Shown: in pieces, positions 57,373 to 64,000 of the stretch
Numbering within the stretch: the stretch's first letter is position 1
Layout: each line of letters starts with the position of its first letter
Source: Pseudarthrobacter sp. NamB4
GTDB lineage: Bacteria; Actinomycetota; Actinomycetes; Actinomycetales; Micrococcaceae
NCBI RefSeq assembly: GCF_005796185.1
Contig: NZ_VAHM01000009.1
Location: 1-64,000, forward strand
Direction: 5' to 3'
DNA: 64,000 nt
Program-made: the position numbers and the translations under genes
Notes under the pieces: generated by a model
Told to the model about the DNA's origin: nothing
Database searches by the model: none
The model's input: the letters and a program-made list of their open reading frames with translations, nothing else

Positions 57373-58167
57373 ATGTCTACTCTTGAGATCAAGGACCTGC
57401 ACGTCAGCATTGACACCGAGCAGGGCACCAAGGAGATCCTGAAGGGCGTCAGCCTGACCATCCGGACCGGCGAAACCCACGCCATCATGGGCCCCAACGG
57501 TTCCGGCAAGTCCACCCTGGCATCCACCATCGCAGGCCACCCCCGCTACACCGTCACCAGCGGGTCCATCACACTGGACGGCGAAAATGTCCTGGAGATG
57601 AGCGTAGACGAGCGTGCCCGCGCCGGCGTCTTCCTGGCCATGCAGTACCCGGTGGAGGTCCCCGGTGTGACCATGACCAACTTCCTGCGCACCGCCAAGA
57701 CCGCCATCGACGGCCAGGCTCCGGCCCTGCGTACCTGGACCAAGGACGTCAAGGCTGCCATGGAGCAGCTGCGCATTGACGCCGACTTCGCCCAGCGCAA
57801 CGTCAACGAGGGCTTCTCCGGCGGTGAGAAGAAGCGCGTGGAGATCCTGCAGCTGGAACTCTTCAAGCCGAAGTTCGCCGTCCTGGACGAGACCGACTCG
57901 GGCCTGGACGTTGACGCACTCAAGGTTGTCTCCGAGGGTGTCAACCGCGCTCACGCCCAGGGCAACATGGGTACCCTGCTGATCACCCACTACACCCGAA
58001 TCCTTCGCTACATCAAGCCTGACTTCGTACACGTGTTCGTGGACGGCCAGGTTGTTGAAGAGGGCGGTCCGGAGCTGGCCGACCGCCTTGAAGAAGAAGG
58101 CTACGACCGCTACGCCAAGGGCGCCGGTTCCGCCGTCGCCGCCCCCGTTGCGGCACCGGCCCAGTAA
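57373..58167 (+). CDS. sufC: Fe-S cluster assembly ATPase SufC
   Basis: A 264-residue ABC-type ATPase. Walker A is GPNGSGKST, signature FSGGEKKRVEILQ, Walker B FAVLDETDSGLDVDAL, and switch His in LLITHYTRIL. It powers SufBCD conformational change. A 15-residue Ala/Pro-rich tail is added at the C-terminus. AGAAAGAAGAG provides the Shine-Dalgarno sequence. Confidence 0.98.
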   Translation: MSTLEIKDLHVSIDTEQGTKEILKGVSLTIRTGETHAIMGPNGSGKSTLASTIAGHPRYTVTSGSITLDGENVLEMSVDERARAGVFLAMQYPVEVPGVTMTNFLRTAKTAIDGQAPALRTWTKDVKAAMEQLRIDADFAQRNVNEGFSGGEKKRVEILQLELFKPKFAVLDETDSGLDVDALKVVSEGVNRAHAQGNMGTLLITHYTRILRYIKPDFVHVFVDGQVVEEGGPELADRLEEEGYDRYAKGAGSAVAAPVAAPAQ

Positions 58168-58183
58168 ACAAAGGACACCTGCC

Positions 58184-58516
58184 ATGACCGAAATCAACGC
58201 GGCCCGCACGAGCCTTGAGGACGTCGAAGAGGCGCTCAAGGACGTGATCGACCCCGAGCTCGGCGTCAACGTGGTGGACCTCGGCCTGCTCTACGGCCTG
58301 AAGTACTCCGACGACGACGGCGCGCTGCTGATCGACATGACCCTGACCACCGCCGCATGCCCGCTCACCGATGTGCTCGAGGAGCAGGTGGGCCAGGCCC
58401 TGGACGGCGTGGTGGATGACTGGCGCCTGAATTGGGTCTGGATGCCGCCATGGGGTCCGGAACGGATCACCGACGACGGCAAGGACCAGATGCGGGCCCT
58501 CGGCTTCAACATCTAA
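58184..58516 (+). CDS. SufT/PaaD-like MIP18 (DUF59) Fe-S assembly protein
   Basis: A 110-residue DUF59/MIP18-family protein. DVIDPELGVNVVDLGLLYG, LTTAACPLTDVLEEQV and VWMPPWGPERITDDGK are the conserved segments; the Cys in CPLTD is typical. It corresponds to the last gene of the mycobacterial suf operon (Rv1466). Its role is cluster carriage or maturation of specific Fe-S proteins. AAAGGA precedes ATG 58184. Confidence 0.94.
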   Translation: MTEINAARTSLEDVEEALKDVIDPELGVNVVDLGLLYGLKYSDDDGALLIDMTLTTAACPLTDVLEEQVGQALDGVVDDWRLNWVWMPPWGPERITDDGKDQMRALGFNI

Positions 58517-58529
58517 AACAGCCAAAGTA

Positions 58530-58577
58530 CGACGACGGCCGGTTGCCTTCCCCGCGGAAGGCAACCGGCCGTCGTCG
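58530..58577. terminator. 21-bp hairpin ending the suf operon
   Basis: A perfect 21-bp stem (58530-58550 with 58557-58577) with a six-base loop lies between the convergent sufT-like and metallopeptidase genes. It is the longest perfect hairpin found in the window and probably stops transcription from both sides. Confidence 0.88.
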
Positions 58578-58594
58578 GCGTTTAAGCGTGGGAG

Positions 58595-59473
58595 CTAAAG
58601 GGCAGGCGCGCTGAACGTGTCGCACTGGTTGATGTCGCCGGTCTCGTACCCGGTGTAGAACCACCGCTGGCGCTGCTCGCTGGAGCCGTGGGTCCACGCT
58701 TCCGGGGTCACCCGTCCCGTGGCTGCCTCCTGGATCCGGTCATCGCCTACGGCGGACGCGGCGGACAGTGCGTCGTTGAGGTCCTGCTGGGTGAGGGCCT
58801 CCAGGAACGGCTGGCCGCCGGGTCCAGGCTGCGTTGAGGCGTGCTTCGCCCACAGCCCGGCGTAGCAGTCGGCCTGCAGTTCGACGCGAACCGCCCCGGA
58901 CTCAGGGCCCTGCGGGTCCTGCTGCGCCTGGTCGAGGTTGCCCAGCACGTTCTGGATGTGGTGCCCGAACTCATGGGCCACCACGTACTCCTGCGCCAGC
59001 GGCCCGCCGGAGGAGCCGAAGCGGTTAACAAGTTCGGTGAAGAATCCGGGGTCGAAGTAGGCGGTGGTGTCGGCCGGGCAGTAGAAGGGGCCCACGGCGC
59101 TGGACGCAGTTCCGCAGCCGGTGTTGACAGCCTGATCGAAAATGACCGTCTCCGGCTGCGGGTACCGGACGTTGTACTGCTGCAGGTATGCCGGCCAGAA
59201 GGCGTTGAGGCTGTTTACCGTTCCGGTGATCCTGCAGTCGACACGTGCGTCGGCGTCGGCTCCGGTTTCGCAGGCGGGTGCCGTCCCCTCGGCCTGGGGC
59301 GGCTGCCCGGTGCCGGCCAGTCCTTCCAGCAACTGCGGGTTTACTCCCAGGAGCGCGGCGATGAGCAGGATGAGCCCGCCGCCGATGCCGCCGCCTACCT
59401 TCGCTCCGCGGCCCATGCCGCGTCTGTCCTGGACCTGTGATGGGTCCAGCTGCACGTTGTCATTGAAACTCAT
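58595..59473 (-). CDS. Putative neutral zinc metallopeptidase (YpfJ family)
   Basis: A 292-residue protein. One transmembrane helix (about residues 27-44, after the Gly-rich GGGIGGGL) anchors an exported domain. The zinc motif is HEFGHH with His167, Glu168 and His171. QADCYAGLWAKH, GDDRIQEAATGRV and WTHGSSEQRQRWFYTGYETGD are the YpfJ/zinicin-like signature. Four Cys in the exported part may form disulfides. The substrate is unknown. TAATGT ends six bases before ATG 59473, a leaderless layout. Confidence 0.92.
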   Translation of the reverse strand: MSFNDNVQLDPSQVQDRRGMGRGAKVGGGIGGGLILLIAALLGVNPQLLEGLAGTGQPPQAEGTAPACETGADADARVDCRITGTVNSLNAFWPAYLQQYNVRYPQPETVIFDQAVNTGCGTASSAVGPFYCPADTTAYFDPGFFTELVNRFGSSGGPLAQEYVVAHEFGHHIQNVLGNLDQAQQDPQGPESGAVRVELQADCYAGLWAKHASTQPGPGGQPFLEALTQQDLNDALSAASAVGDDRIQEAATGRVTPEAWTHGSSEQRQRWFYTGYETGDINQCDTFSAPAL

Positions 59474-59479
59474 AGAGTC

Positions 59480-59485
59480 ACATTA
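59480..59485 (-). promoter_or_regulatory. -10 element of the metallopeptidase gene (leaderless type)
   Basis: TAATGT on the minus strand ends six bases before ATG 59473. Confidence 0.5.
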
Positions 59486-59519
59486 CCCGCGGCCCCGCGG
59501 CTGAACCCGTGCCGGCCGG

Positions 59520-59525
59520 TAAAGT
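59520..59525 (+). promoter_or_regulatory. -10 element of the acyl-CoA ligase gene (leaderless type)
   Basis: TAAAGT ends seven bases before ATG 59533. Confidence 0.45.
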
Positions 59526-59532
59526 TGATCCG

Positions 59533-60939
59533 ATGCCTTTCCTCAACCGTATCCAGCGCTGGGCCGAAGAACGGCCGCACGACACCGCCGTGGTGGTGGC
59601 CGGCCGCCGCCTGTCCTGGGCCGACCTCCGGCAGTCCGCAGCGGCGCTGGTACCGCATACGAAATCAGTAACGACGCTCTGCGAGGCCAATTCGGTGGAG
59701 TTTGCAGCACGGTTTGCTGCTGCGGTGGCGGGAGGGCGCCAGTGCGCCGTCCTCGACCCGGCGTGGCCAATCCAGCTGCAGGAGGACATCAGGCGGCGGG
59801 TTGAGGCCTCTGCGCAGCCGGCCGCGGTGTCCCCGGATGATGAGCTTGCCGACGGCGCGCCGGAGGCGGCCTTCCTGGTCGGCCTCACGTCCGGCACCAC
59901 CTCCGTCCCAAAGGCCTTTACCCGGTCCCGGCGTTCCTGGCAGGAGTCATTCGAGGCTTCCATTGAATTCTTCGGGCTTCACCAGGACGACGTGACGCTG
60001 GCGCCGGGCCCGCTGGCCGCCAGCCTCAACCTCTACGCTTTGGCGGAATGCCTTTACGCCGGGTCCGAGTTCCAGACCCTTGAGAACTTCGACGTCGGCG
60101 ACGTCCATGCGGCCATCACGCACGACCACGTGACCCGGCTGGTGCTGGTGCCAACCATGCTGAGGATGCTCAGCGAACGCGGACTGGCAGGCTGCGTGGA
60201 CGCTTCAGGGGTCCGCACCATCATCTGTGCGGGCTCGAAGCTGGACGCGCGCACCCTCGAAGCTGCCCGCCGCTGGGCCCCCAACGCCACCATCTTCGAG
60301 TACTACGGCGCGTCCGAGCTCAGCTTTGTATCCGGGGCGGGCCTGCCGGCGCGGCAGCTGGCGGTGCTCGGCGGAACGGGGATCGGGCGCGCCTTTCCCG
60401 GCGTGAAGGTGCGGATTTTGGACGACTCGGGGCAGCCCCTGCCGGAGGGGGAAGCGGGGAACATCTGCGTCCGCAGCGCCATGGTCAGCAACGGCTACCT
60501 CTGGGGTGACGACGGTCAGGCCCTGAACTCCTTTGACGGCTGGTACACCGTGGGGGACCAGGGGTACCTCGCGGAGGGGGAGCTGCACATCCTGGGCCGC
60601 CGCTCGGACATGATCCTGACGTCCGGCAAGAACGTTTACCCGCACGAGGTTGAACTGGCACTGGCAGCTGTGCCCGGAGTGTCCGCTGCCGTTGCCGCCG
60701 GAATGCCTGACGACCTGCGCGGCCAGCGGGTGGTGGCCGGCGTGCTTCCCTCGCACGGTGCACTGACTGCAACCCAGCTACGGGCCGGACTTGAGGACAT
60801 CCTTCCCCGGGACAAGAGGCCGCTTCAGTATTACCTGCTGTCGGAGCTTCCCGTCACGGAGCGCGGCAAGGTCAGCCGGAACCTGCTGCTGGAGTGGATT
60901 GGTTCCCGGGACCGGAGGGTAAGGGCCCTTGACGCCTGA
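59533..60939 (+). CDS. AMP-forming acyl-CoA ligase/synthetase
   Basis: A 468-residue ANL-superfamily adenylating enzyme, shorter than typical fatty acyl-CoA synthetases. The ATP loop is LTSGTTSVPKAFTRS, then FEYYGASELSF, YTVGDQGYL, GRRSDMILTSGKNVYPHEVE and the C-terminal catalytic lysine in TERGKVSR. Size is closest to MenE-like o-succinylbenzoate-CoA ligases, but no other men genes are near. It would activate a carboxylic acid via an acyl-adenylate; the acid is unknown. It is followed by, and overlaps, a thiolase-like gene. ATG 59533 is chosen on the -10 spacing. Confidence 0.88.
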   Translation: MPFLNRIQRWAEERPHDTAVVVAGRRLSWADLRQSAAALVPHTKSVTTLCEANSVEFAARFAAAVAGGRQCAVLDPAWPIQLQEDIRRRVEASAQPAAVSPDDELADGAPEAAFLVGLTSGTTSVPKAFTRSRRSWQESFEASIEFFGLHQDDVTLAPGPLAASLNLYALAECLYAGSEFQTLENFDVGDVHAAITHDHVTRLVLVPTMLRMLSERGLAGCVDASGVRTIICAGSKLDARTLEAARRWAPNATIFEYYGASELSFVSGAGLPARQLAVLGGTGIGRAFPGVKVRILDDSGQPLPEGEAGNICVRSAMVSNGYLWGDDGQALNSFDGWYTVGDQGYLAEGELHILGRRSDMILTSGKNVYPHEVELALAAVPGVSAAVAAGMPDDLRGQRVVAGVLPSHGALTATQLRAGLEDILPRDKRPLQYYLLSELPVTERGKVSRNLLLEWIGSRDRRVRALDA

Positions 60940-62107
60940 GCTCCTCCCGGCCGGCCGGCAGCCCGTGATCATCGCCGCGCGGCGCACTCCTGTGTGCCGC
61001 ACCAACGGCGTTTTGCGGAGCCTGCGGGCGCATGAACTGCTGGCGCCGGTGCTCCGGGAGTTGGTTGCTGTAGCCGGCCCCGAACCGGGAGCTGTGAGCG
61101 ACGTGGTGATAGGCAACGCCGTGGGCGGCGGCGGCAACGTGGCGCGCCTTGCGCTGCTGGAAGCCGGGCTGCCGGTGACTGTTCCCGGGGTTACGGTGGA
61201 CCGCCAGTGCGGCTCGGGCCTTGACGCCATCGTCCTCGCCTCCCGGCTGGTTGCCGCGGGCGGGGATCCCCTGTTTCTCGCCGGGGGAGTGGAGAGCACC
61301 AGCACGGCGCCCCTGCGTGCCCACCGCAATGACGGCGGCGTGCCGCAGTTCTACCGGCGCGCCCAGTTTGTGCCGCACAGCTTCGGTGACCCGGACATGG
61401 GCACCGCCGCGGAGACCGTGGCCCAGAAGTTCGGGATCAGCAGGGACAGGCAGGATGCCTTTGCCCTGCGCAGCCACCGCCTGGCCCTGGCCGCCGCCAA
61501 AGCGGGCCATTTCGACGACGAACTGGTTCCGCTGGTGACGGGCGCCGGGACTGTTGCCGGCGACGACGGCCCGCGCCGTGGCCTAAACGCTGGGGTCATG
61601 GCGCGGTTTCCGCCCGCCTTCGTGGGCGGGGGAACTGTCACCGCGGGGAACTCCTGCTTCGACGCGGACGCCGCCTCCGCCGTCGTCATCACTTCCCTGC
61701 AGCGCGCGCTGGGCATGGGTGCTGCTGACTGCCTGCTGGTGCGGGGCGCCGGGACGGCGGGAGTGGAGCCGGAGGTGCTGGGGGTCGGCGCCGCCGCCGC
61801 GGCACGGGACGTACTGGCTTCAGCGGAGTTGCCGGCCGATGCCCTGGCTTTGGTGGAATTCAATGAGGCCTTCGCGTCGCAAACGCTTGCGTGCCTTGAC
61901 GGGCTGGATATTGACGCGGAGCGGGTGAACCTTGACGGCGGGGCGCTGGCTTTGGGCCACGCCTACGGAGCGTCCGGGGCTGTCCTGGTGACCCGCCTGC
62001 TGGCCCAGGCGCGCCGGGCGGGGACTCCGGGAAGCCTGGCGCTGGCCATGATCAGCAGCGCTGGCGGCATGGGGACGGCGGCGCTGCTGGAATACCAGCG
62101 GTTGTAG
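60929..62107 (+). CDS. Thiolase-family acyl-CoA acetyltransferase with altered catalytic residue
   Basis: A 392-residue thiolase. The nucleophile Cys94 is present (DRQCGSG), as are NEAFA (Asn312) and the His344 loop (GGALALGHAYGASGA). The second catalytic cysteine, normally in a C-x-G-G-G-M/Q-G loop, is Ser376 (MISSAGGMGTA), so normal Claisen acid/base catalysis is doubtful. It may act as a thiolase variant, a thioesterase-like enzyme or a condensing enzyme. TTG 60929 overlaps the ligase end by 11 bases, with GGAGGG upstream. The pair probably acts on one acyl-CoA. Confidence 0.87.
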   Translation: MTPELLPAGRQPVIIAARRTPVCRTNGVLRSLRAHELLAPVLRELVAVAGPEPGAVSDVVIGNAVGGGGNVARLALLEAGLPVTVPGVTVDRQCGSGLDAIVLASRLVAAGGDPLFLAGGVESTSTAPLRAHRNDGGVPQFYRRAQFVPHSFGDPDMGTAAETVAQKFGISRDRQDAFALRSHRLALAAAKAGHFDDELVPLVTGAGTVAGDDGPRRGLNAGVMARFPPAFVGGGTVTAGNSCFDADAASAVVITSLQRALGMGAADCLLVRGAGTAGVEPEVLGVGAAAAARDVLASAELPADALALVEFNEAFASQTLACLDGLDIDAERVNLDGGALALGHAYGASGAVLVTRLLAQARRAGTPGSLALAMISSAGGMGTAALLEYQRL

Positions 62108-62115
62108 GCCGCCGT

Positions 62116-62739
62116 TCAGTTTTCCGCTTCGCCGAGCCCACGGGCGGCGAGCGCCTCACCTGTCTGGCGGGCGAAGGCCACCGAGGTGATGAACACCGGC
62201 AGGACCAACGCGCGGGGGTTGCGCTCCAGGCCCCTTGCCCTGGCTGAGTCCCGAACGTCGGCGAAGGTCCCGGCGATGTAGGGGATGCTGCGCAGCATGA
62301 TGCCGATGGTCAGGGCGAAGCGCTCCGGGTCCGCGCCGAACCTCTTGAAGGGCGCGGCGGTCTTGACCACGCCGTCGAGGAGCCGCTGCACCGGGGTGGT
62401 GGCAGTCAGCAGCGATGCGGCCACCACGCAGACCGTGATGTTCAGGACAATCCTGGCCGCTGTTGGTGCGCCCAGCATCCACCACTGGAAAACTCCGATG
62501 ACCAGCAGGACGGCCGCCAGCGGTCGGATGGCACCCCACAGCTTCTTCAGTCCGGTGCCGCTGAGGAGGAAAAGGCCGCTAAGGGCAGCGAGTACTGCTG
62601 CTGACATGCGCCAGTCCACGATGATGAACGAGGCCAGGCCGCAGCCGAAGACCAGCAGGAATTTCAGGGCCAGCGGTGCCCGGTGGATGAGCGAAGTCCC
62701 GGGTACGTAGTTGGCGAGCAGGAAGCCGTGGCCCCTCAT
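62116..62739 (-). CDS. bioN: ECF transporter transmembrane component EcfT (BioN-like)
   Basis: A 207-residue T component with about five helices that couples the ATPase to the substrate-binding S component. PGTSLIHRAPLALKFLLVF opens the protein, and the two coupling motifs are SARARGLERNP and ALAARGLGE. ATG 62739 overlaps the bioM stop as ATGA. With the neighbouring bioM and bioY it forms a biotin uptake module. The thiolase gene converges on it, nine bases away. Confidence 0.9.
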   Translation of the reverse strand: MRGHGFLLANYVPGTSLIHRAPLALKFLLVFGCGLASFIIVDWRMSAAVLAALSGLFLLSGTGLKKLWGAIRPLAAVLLVIGVFQWWMLGAPTAARIVLNITVCVVAASLLTATTPVQRLLDGVVKTAAPFKRFGADPERFALTIGIMLRSIPYIAGTFADVRDSARARGLERNPRALVLPVFITSVAFARQTGEALAARGLGEAEN

Positions 62740-63461
62740 CGCCGCGGCCTGGTCTGTGCGCCGTCCAGGCACAGTGCCCGGTATGCTGCCACGGCATCTG
62801 CGGGGGCGCCGTCAAAGGCAACCTGTCCCTGTTCGATGACCAGCACCCGGTCCATGTCCAGGGCCAACTCCAGGTCGTGAGTGGACATGATGACCTGCTG
62901 CTCCAGCCCGGTGAGCGTTGCGCGCAGGAGTTCGCGGTTGCGGAGGTCCAAAAGGGTGGACGGTTCATCCAGCACCAGTACTTGTGGATCCACTGCAAGA
63001 ACTGCTGCCAGGGCCATCAGTTGCCGCTCCCCGCCGGACAGTTCGTAGATGCTCTGGTCCGCCAGGTGCAGCAGCCCCAGCCGGTCCAAAGCTGCTTCTG
63101 CCTGCCTGCGCCGCTCGGCGCCGTTCTTGACGATGCGGCGCAGGGACAGCTCCACGTCCTCCCGCCCGGTGGGCATGACCAGCTGGGACAGGGGATCGGT
63201 GAAGACAAAGCCGACATTCCGCCGGACTTTCCGCACGGCACGGACGGTGTCCTCGCCGTCGACCGTAACCCTGCCCGCGGTGGGCTGGACCAGCCCGTTG
63301 ACCAGGCGCAGCAGGGTGGACTTCCCGGAGCCGTTGGCGCCGATGACGCCGATCCGCTTCTCGGAGAGCTGCAGGTTGATTCCGTCCAGGAGGACCTTAG
63401 GCTCGGGGGAGTGGTCCGTTTCGACGGCGACTGTCACGTGGTCAAAGGTTACGGCCGGCAT
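62736..63461 (-). CDS. bioM: ECF transporter ATP-binding component (BioM-like)
   Basis: A 241-residue ABC ATPase of the energy-coupling factor class. Walker A is GANGSGKST, Q-loop FVFTDPLSQLVMPT, signature LSGGERQLMALAA, Walker B VLVLDEPSTLLDL and switch His in MSTHDLELA. Its position between bioY and bioN gives the biotin assignment. Confidence 0.92.
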   Translation of the reverse strand: MPAVTFDHVTVAVETDHSPEPKVLLDGINLQLSEKRIGVIGANGSGKSTLLRLVNGLVQPTAGRVTVDGEDTVRAVRKVRRNVGFVFTDPLSQLVMPTGREDVELSLRRIVKNGAERRRQAEAALDRLGLLHLADQSIYELSGGERQLMALAAVLAVDPQVLVLDEPSTLLDLRNRELLRATLTGLEQQVIMSTHDLELALDMDRVLVIEQGQVAFDGAPADAVAAYRALCLDGAQTRPRR

Positions 63462-63472
63462 GGCGGGGTGCT

Positions 63473-64000
63473 CTAGGCCGTGGCAGCGGGCTTGGGGGTG
63501 CTGCGGCGGGCGCGGCGCACCAGGATGTCCGGGAAGGCGCGGTGGAGGGCGACGGCGATGAGGGCAGCGAGGATGTTCTTGACGATGTCACCGGGGTAGA
63601 AGACAAGGTCGCTCAGGAAGGCCTGGCCAAGGGTGGCCTTTGTGTTAAGGGCGATGCCGGCGACGCCCAGTGAGTGCACCACAAGGATGCTGGTGGCCAT
63701 GGCGGAGAGAAAGAACCAGAGAGCGCGTGCTTTGGTGGTCCGGCGGATCACTATGGTGGCGAGCCATCCGACGATGCCGGCGGCGATGGGGAAGGCGATA
63801 ATGTAGCCGGCGGAGGGGCCTGCCAGGATGCCGAGGCCGCTGCGGCCCTGGCTGAAGATGGGGAGGCCTGCGAGGCCCAGCAGGACGTAGAGGCCGACGG
63901 CGGCGAAGCCCCTGCCCGGGCCGAGGACCAGGCCGGTGAGCATGACGGTCAGGGTCTGGAAGGTGATGGGGACGCCGAAGCCGTTGACCGCGAGGCCGGG
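63473..64000 (-). CDS. bioY: Biotin transporter BioY (partial)
   Basis: The frame runs to the right edge without a start, so the N-terminus is missing; 175 residues remain. VPITFQTLTVMLTGLVLGPGRGF is close to the BioY consensus, followed by GLAGLPIFSQGRSGLGILAGPSAGYIIAFP and FYPGDIVKNILAALIAVALHR. BioY is the S component that binds biotin in the membrane. It is separated from bioM by 11 bases, in one operon. Regulation cannot be judged because the promoter is outside the window. Confidence 0.93.
   Translation of the reverse strand, partial: PGLAVNGFGVPITFQTLTVMLTGLVLGPGRGFAAVGLYVLLGLAGLPIFSQGRSGLGILAGPSAGYIIAFPIAAGIVGWLATIVIRRTTKARALWFFLSAMATSILVVHSLGVAGIALNTKATLGQAFLSDLVFYPGDIVKNILAALIAVALHRAFPDILVRRARRSTPKPAATA

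Noticed and set aside
59502..59515. TGAAC-like half site before the acyl-CoA ligase, considered as a BioQ biotin-repressor operator
   Set aside because: Only one half matches the known TGAAC-N3-GTTAC pattern; the other half is absent.

Overview
The window is high-GC chromosomal DNA with GTG and TTG starts and almost no strand gaps. It comes from a Micrococcaceae actinobacterium, most likely Arthrobacter or Pseudarthrobacter. The evidence is protein character (RbpA, OpcA, actinobacterial Pgi, CoaE-GrpB fusion, DUF222/HNH family, WhiA/YvcK/RapZ trio) and a gene order that recalls two conserved mycobacterial blocks: polA-rpsA-coaE-uvrB-uvrA, and uvrC-rapZ-yvcK-whiA-gap-pgk-tpi-secG-...-tkt-ctaB-ctaA-sufRBDC. 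No tRNA, rRNA, CRISPR array, insertion sequence or prophage was seen.

Layout. 1-206 holds the N-terminus of a DUF222/HNH-type protein, followed by a hotdog thioesterase. 770-11562 is a replication, translation and repair block: polA, an Eis-like acetyltransferase, rpsA, a GNAT/YigZ pair on the minus strand, coaE-grpB and uvrB. 11603-23761 is mixed: a TerC membrane protein behind a probable yybP-ykoY (Mn2+) riboswitch, an MFS transporter, a proline iminopeptidase-like hydrolase with a polyamine-type acetyltransferase, a Ski2-like helicase, a trans-aconitate methyltransferase, and a three-gene operon of a heterodimeric ABC exporter plus a short GntR regulator. 23781-33303 carries uvrA (with a LexA-like box), a HAD phosphatase/PlsC pair, uvrC and rapZ-yvcK-whiA. 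33403-37771 is sodA followed by glycolysis (gap-pgk-tpiA) and secG. rbpA converges on a six-gene pentose phosphate operon on the minus strand (tkt-tal-pgi-zwf-opcA-pgl).

46972-53304 is heme and inorganic carbon: ctaB, a SulP-carbonic anhydrase fusion, and an ABC-2 exporter coupled to heme A synthase (ctaA). 53392-58516 is the Fe-S assembly operon sufR-sufB-sufD-Rieske-sufC-sufT-like; no cysteine desulfurase or SufU gene is present. The right end has a zinc metallopeptidase, an acyl-CoA ligase/thiolase pair whose thiolase has Ser where the second catalytic Cys belongs, and an ECF biotin transporter (bioN, bioM, partial bioY).

Most of the window is ordinary core genome. The most striking global signal is at starts: at thirteen genes a TANNNT -10 hexamer ends 6-8 bases (nine times exactly 6) before the GTG or ATG, usually without a convincing Shine-Dalgarno sequence. 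This is the layout expected for leaderless mRNAs. Other points worth checking are the riboswitch, the palindromes before sufR and the SulP-CA gene, the hairpins inside pgk-tpiA and at rbpA, and the thiolase next to biotin uptake.
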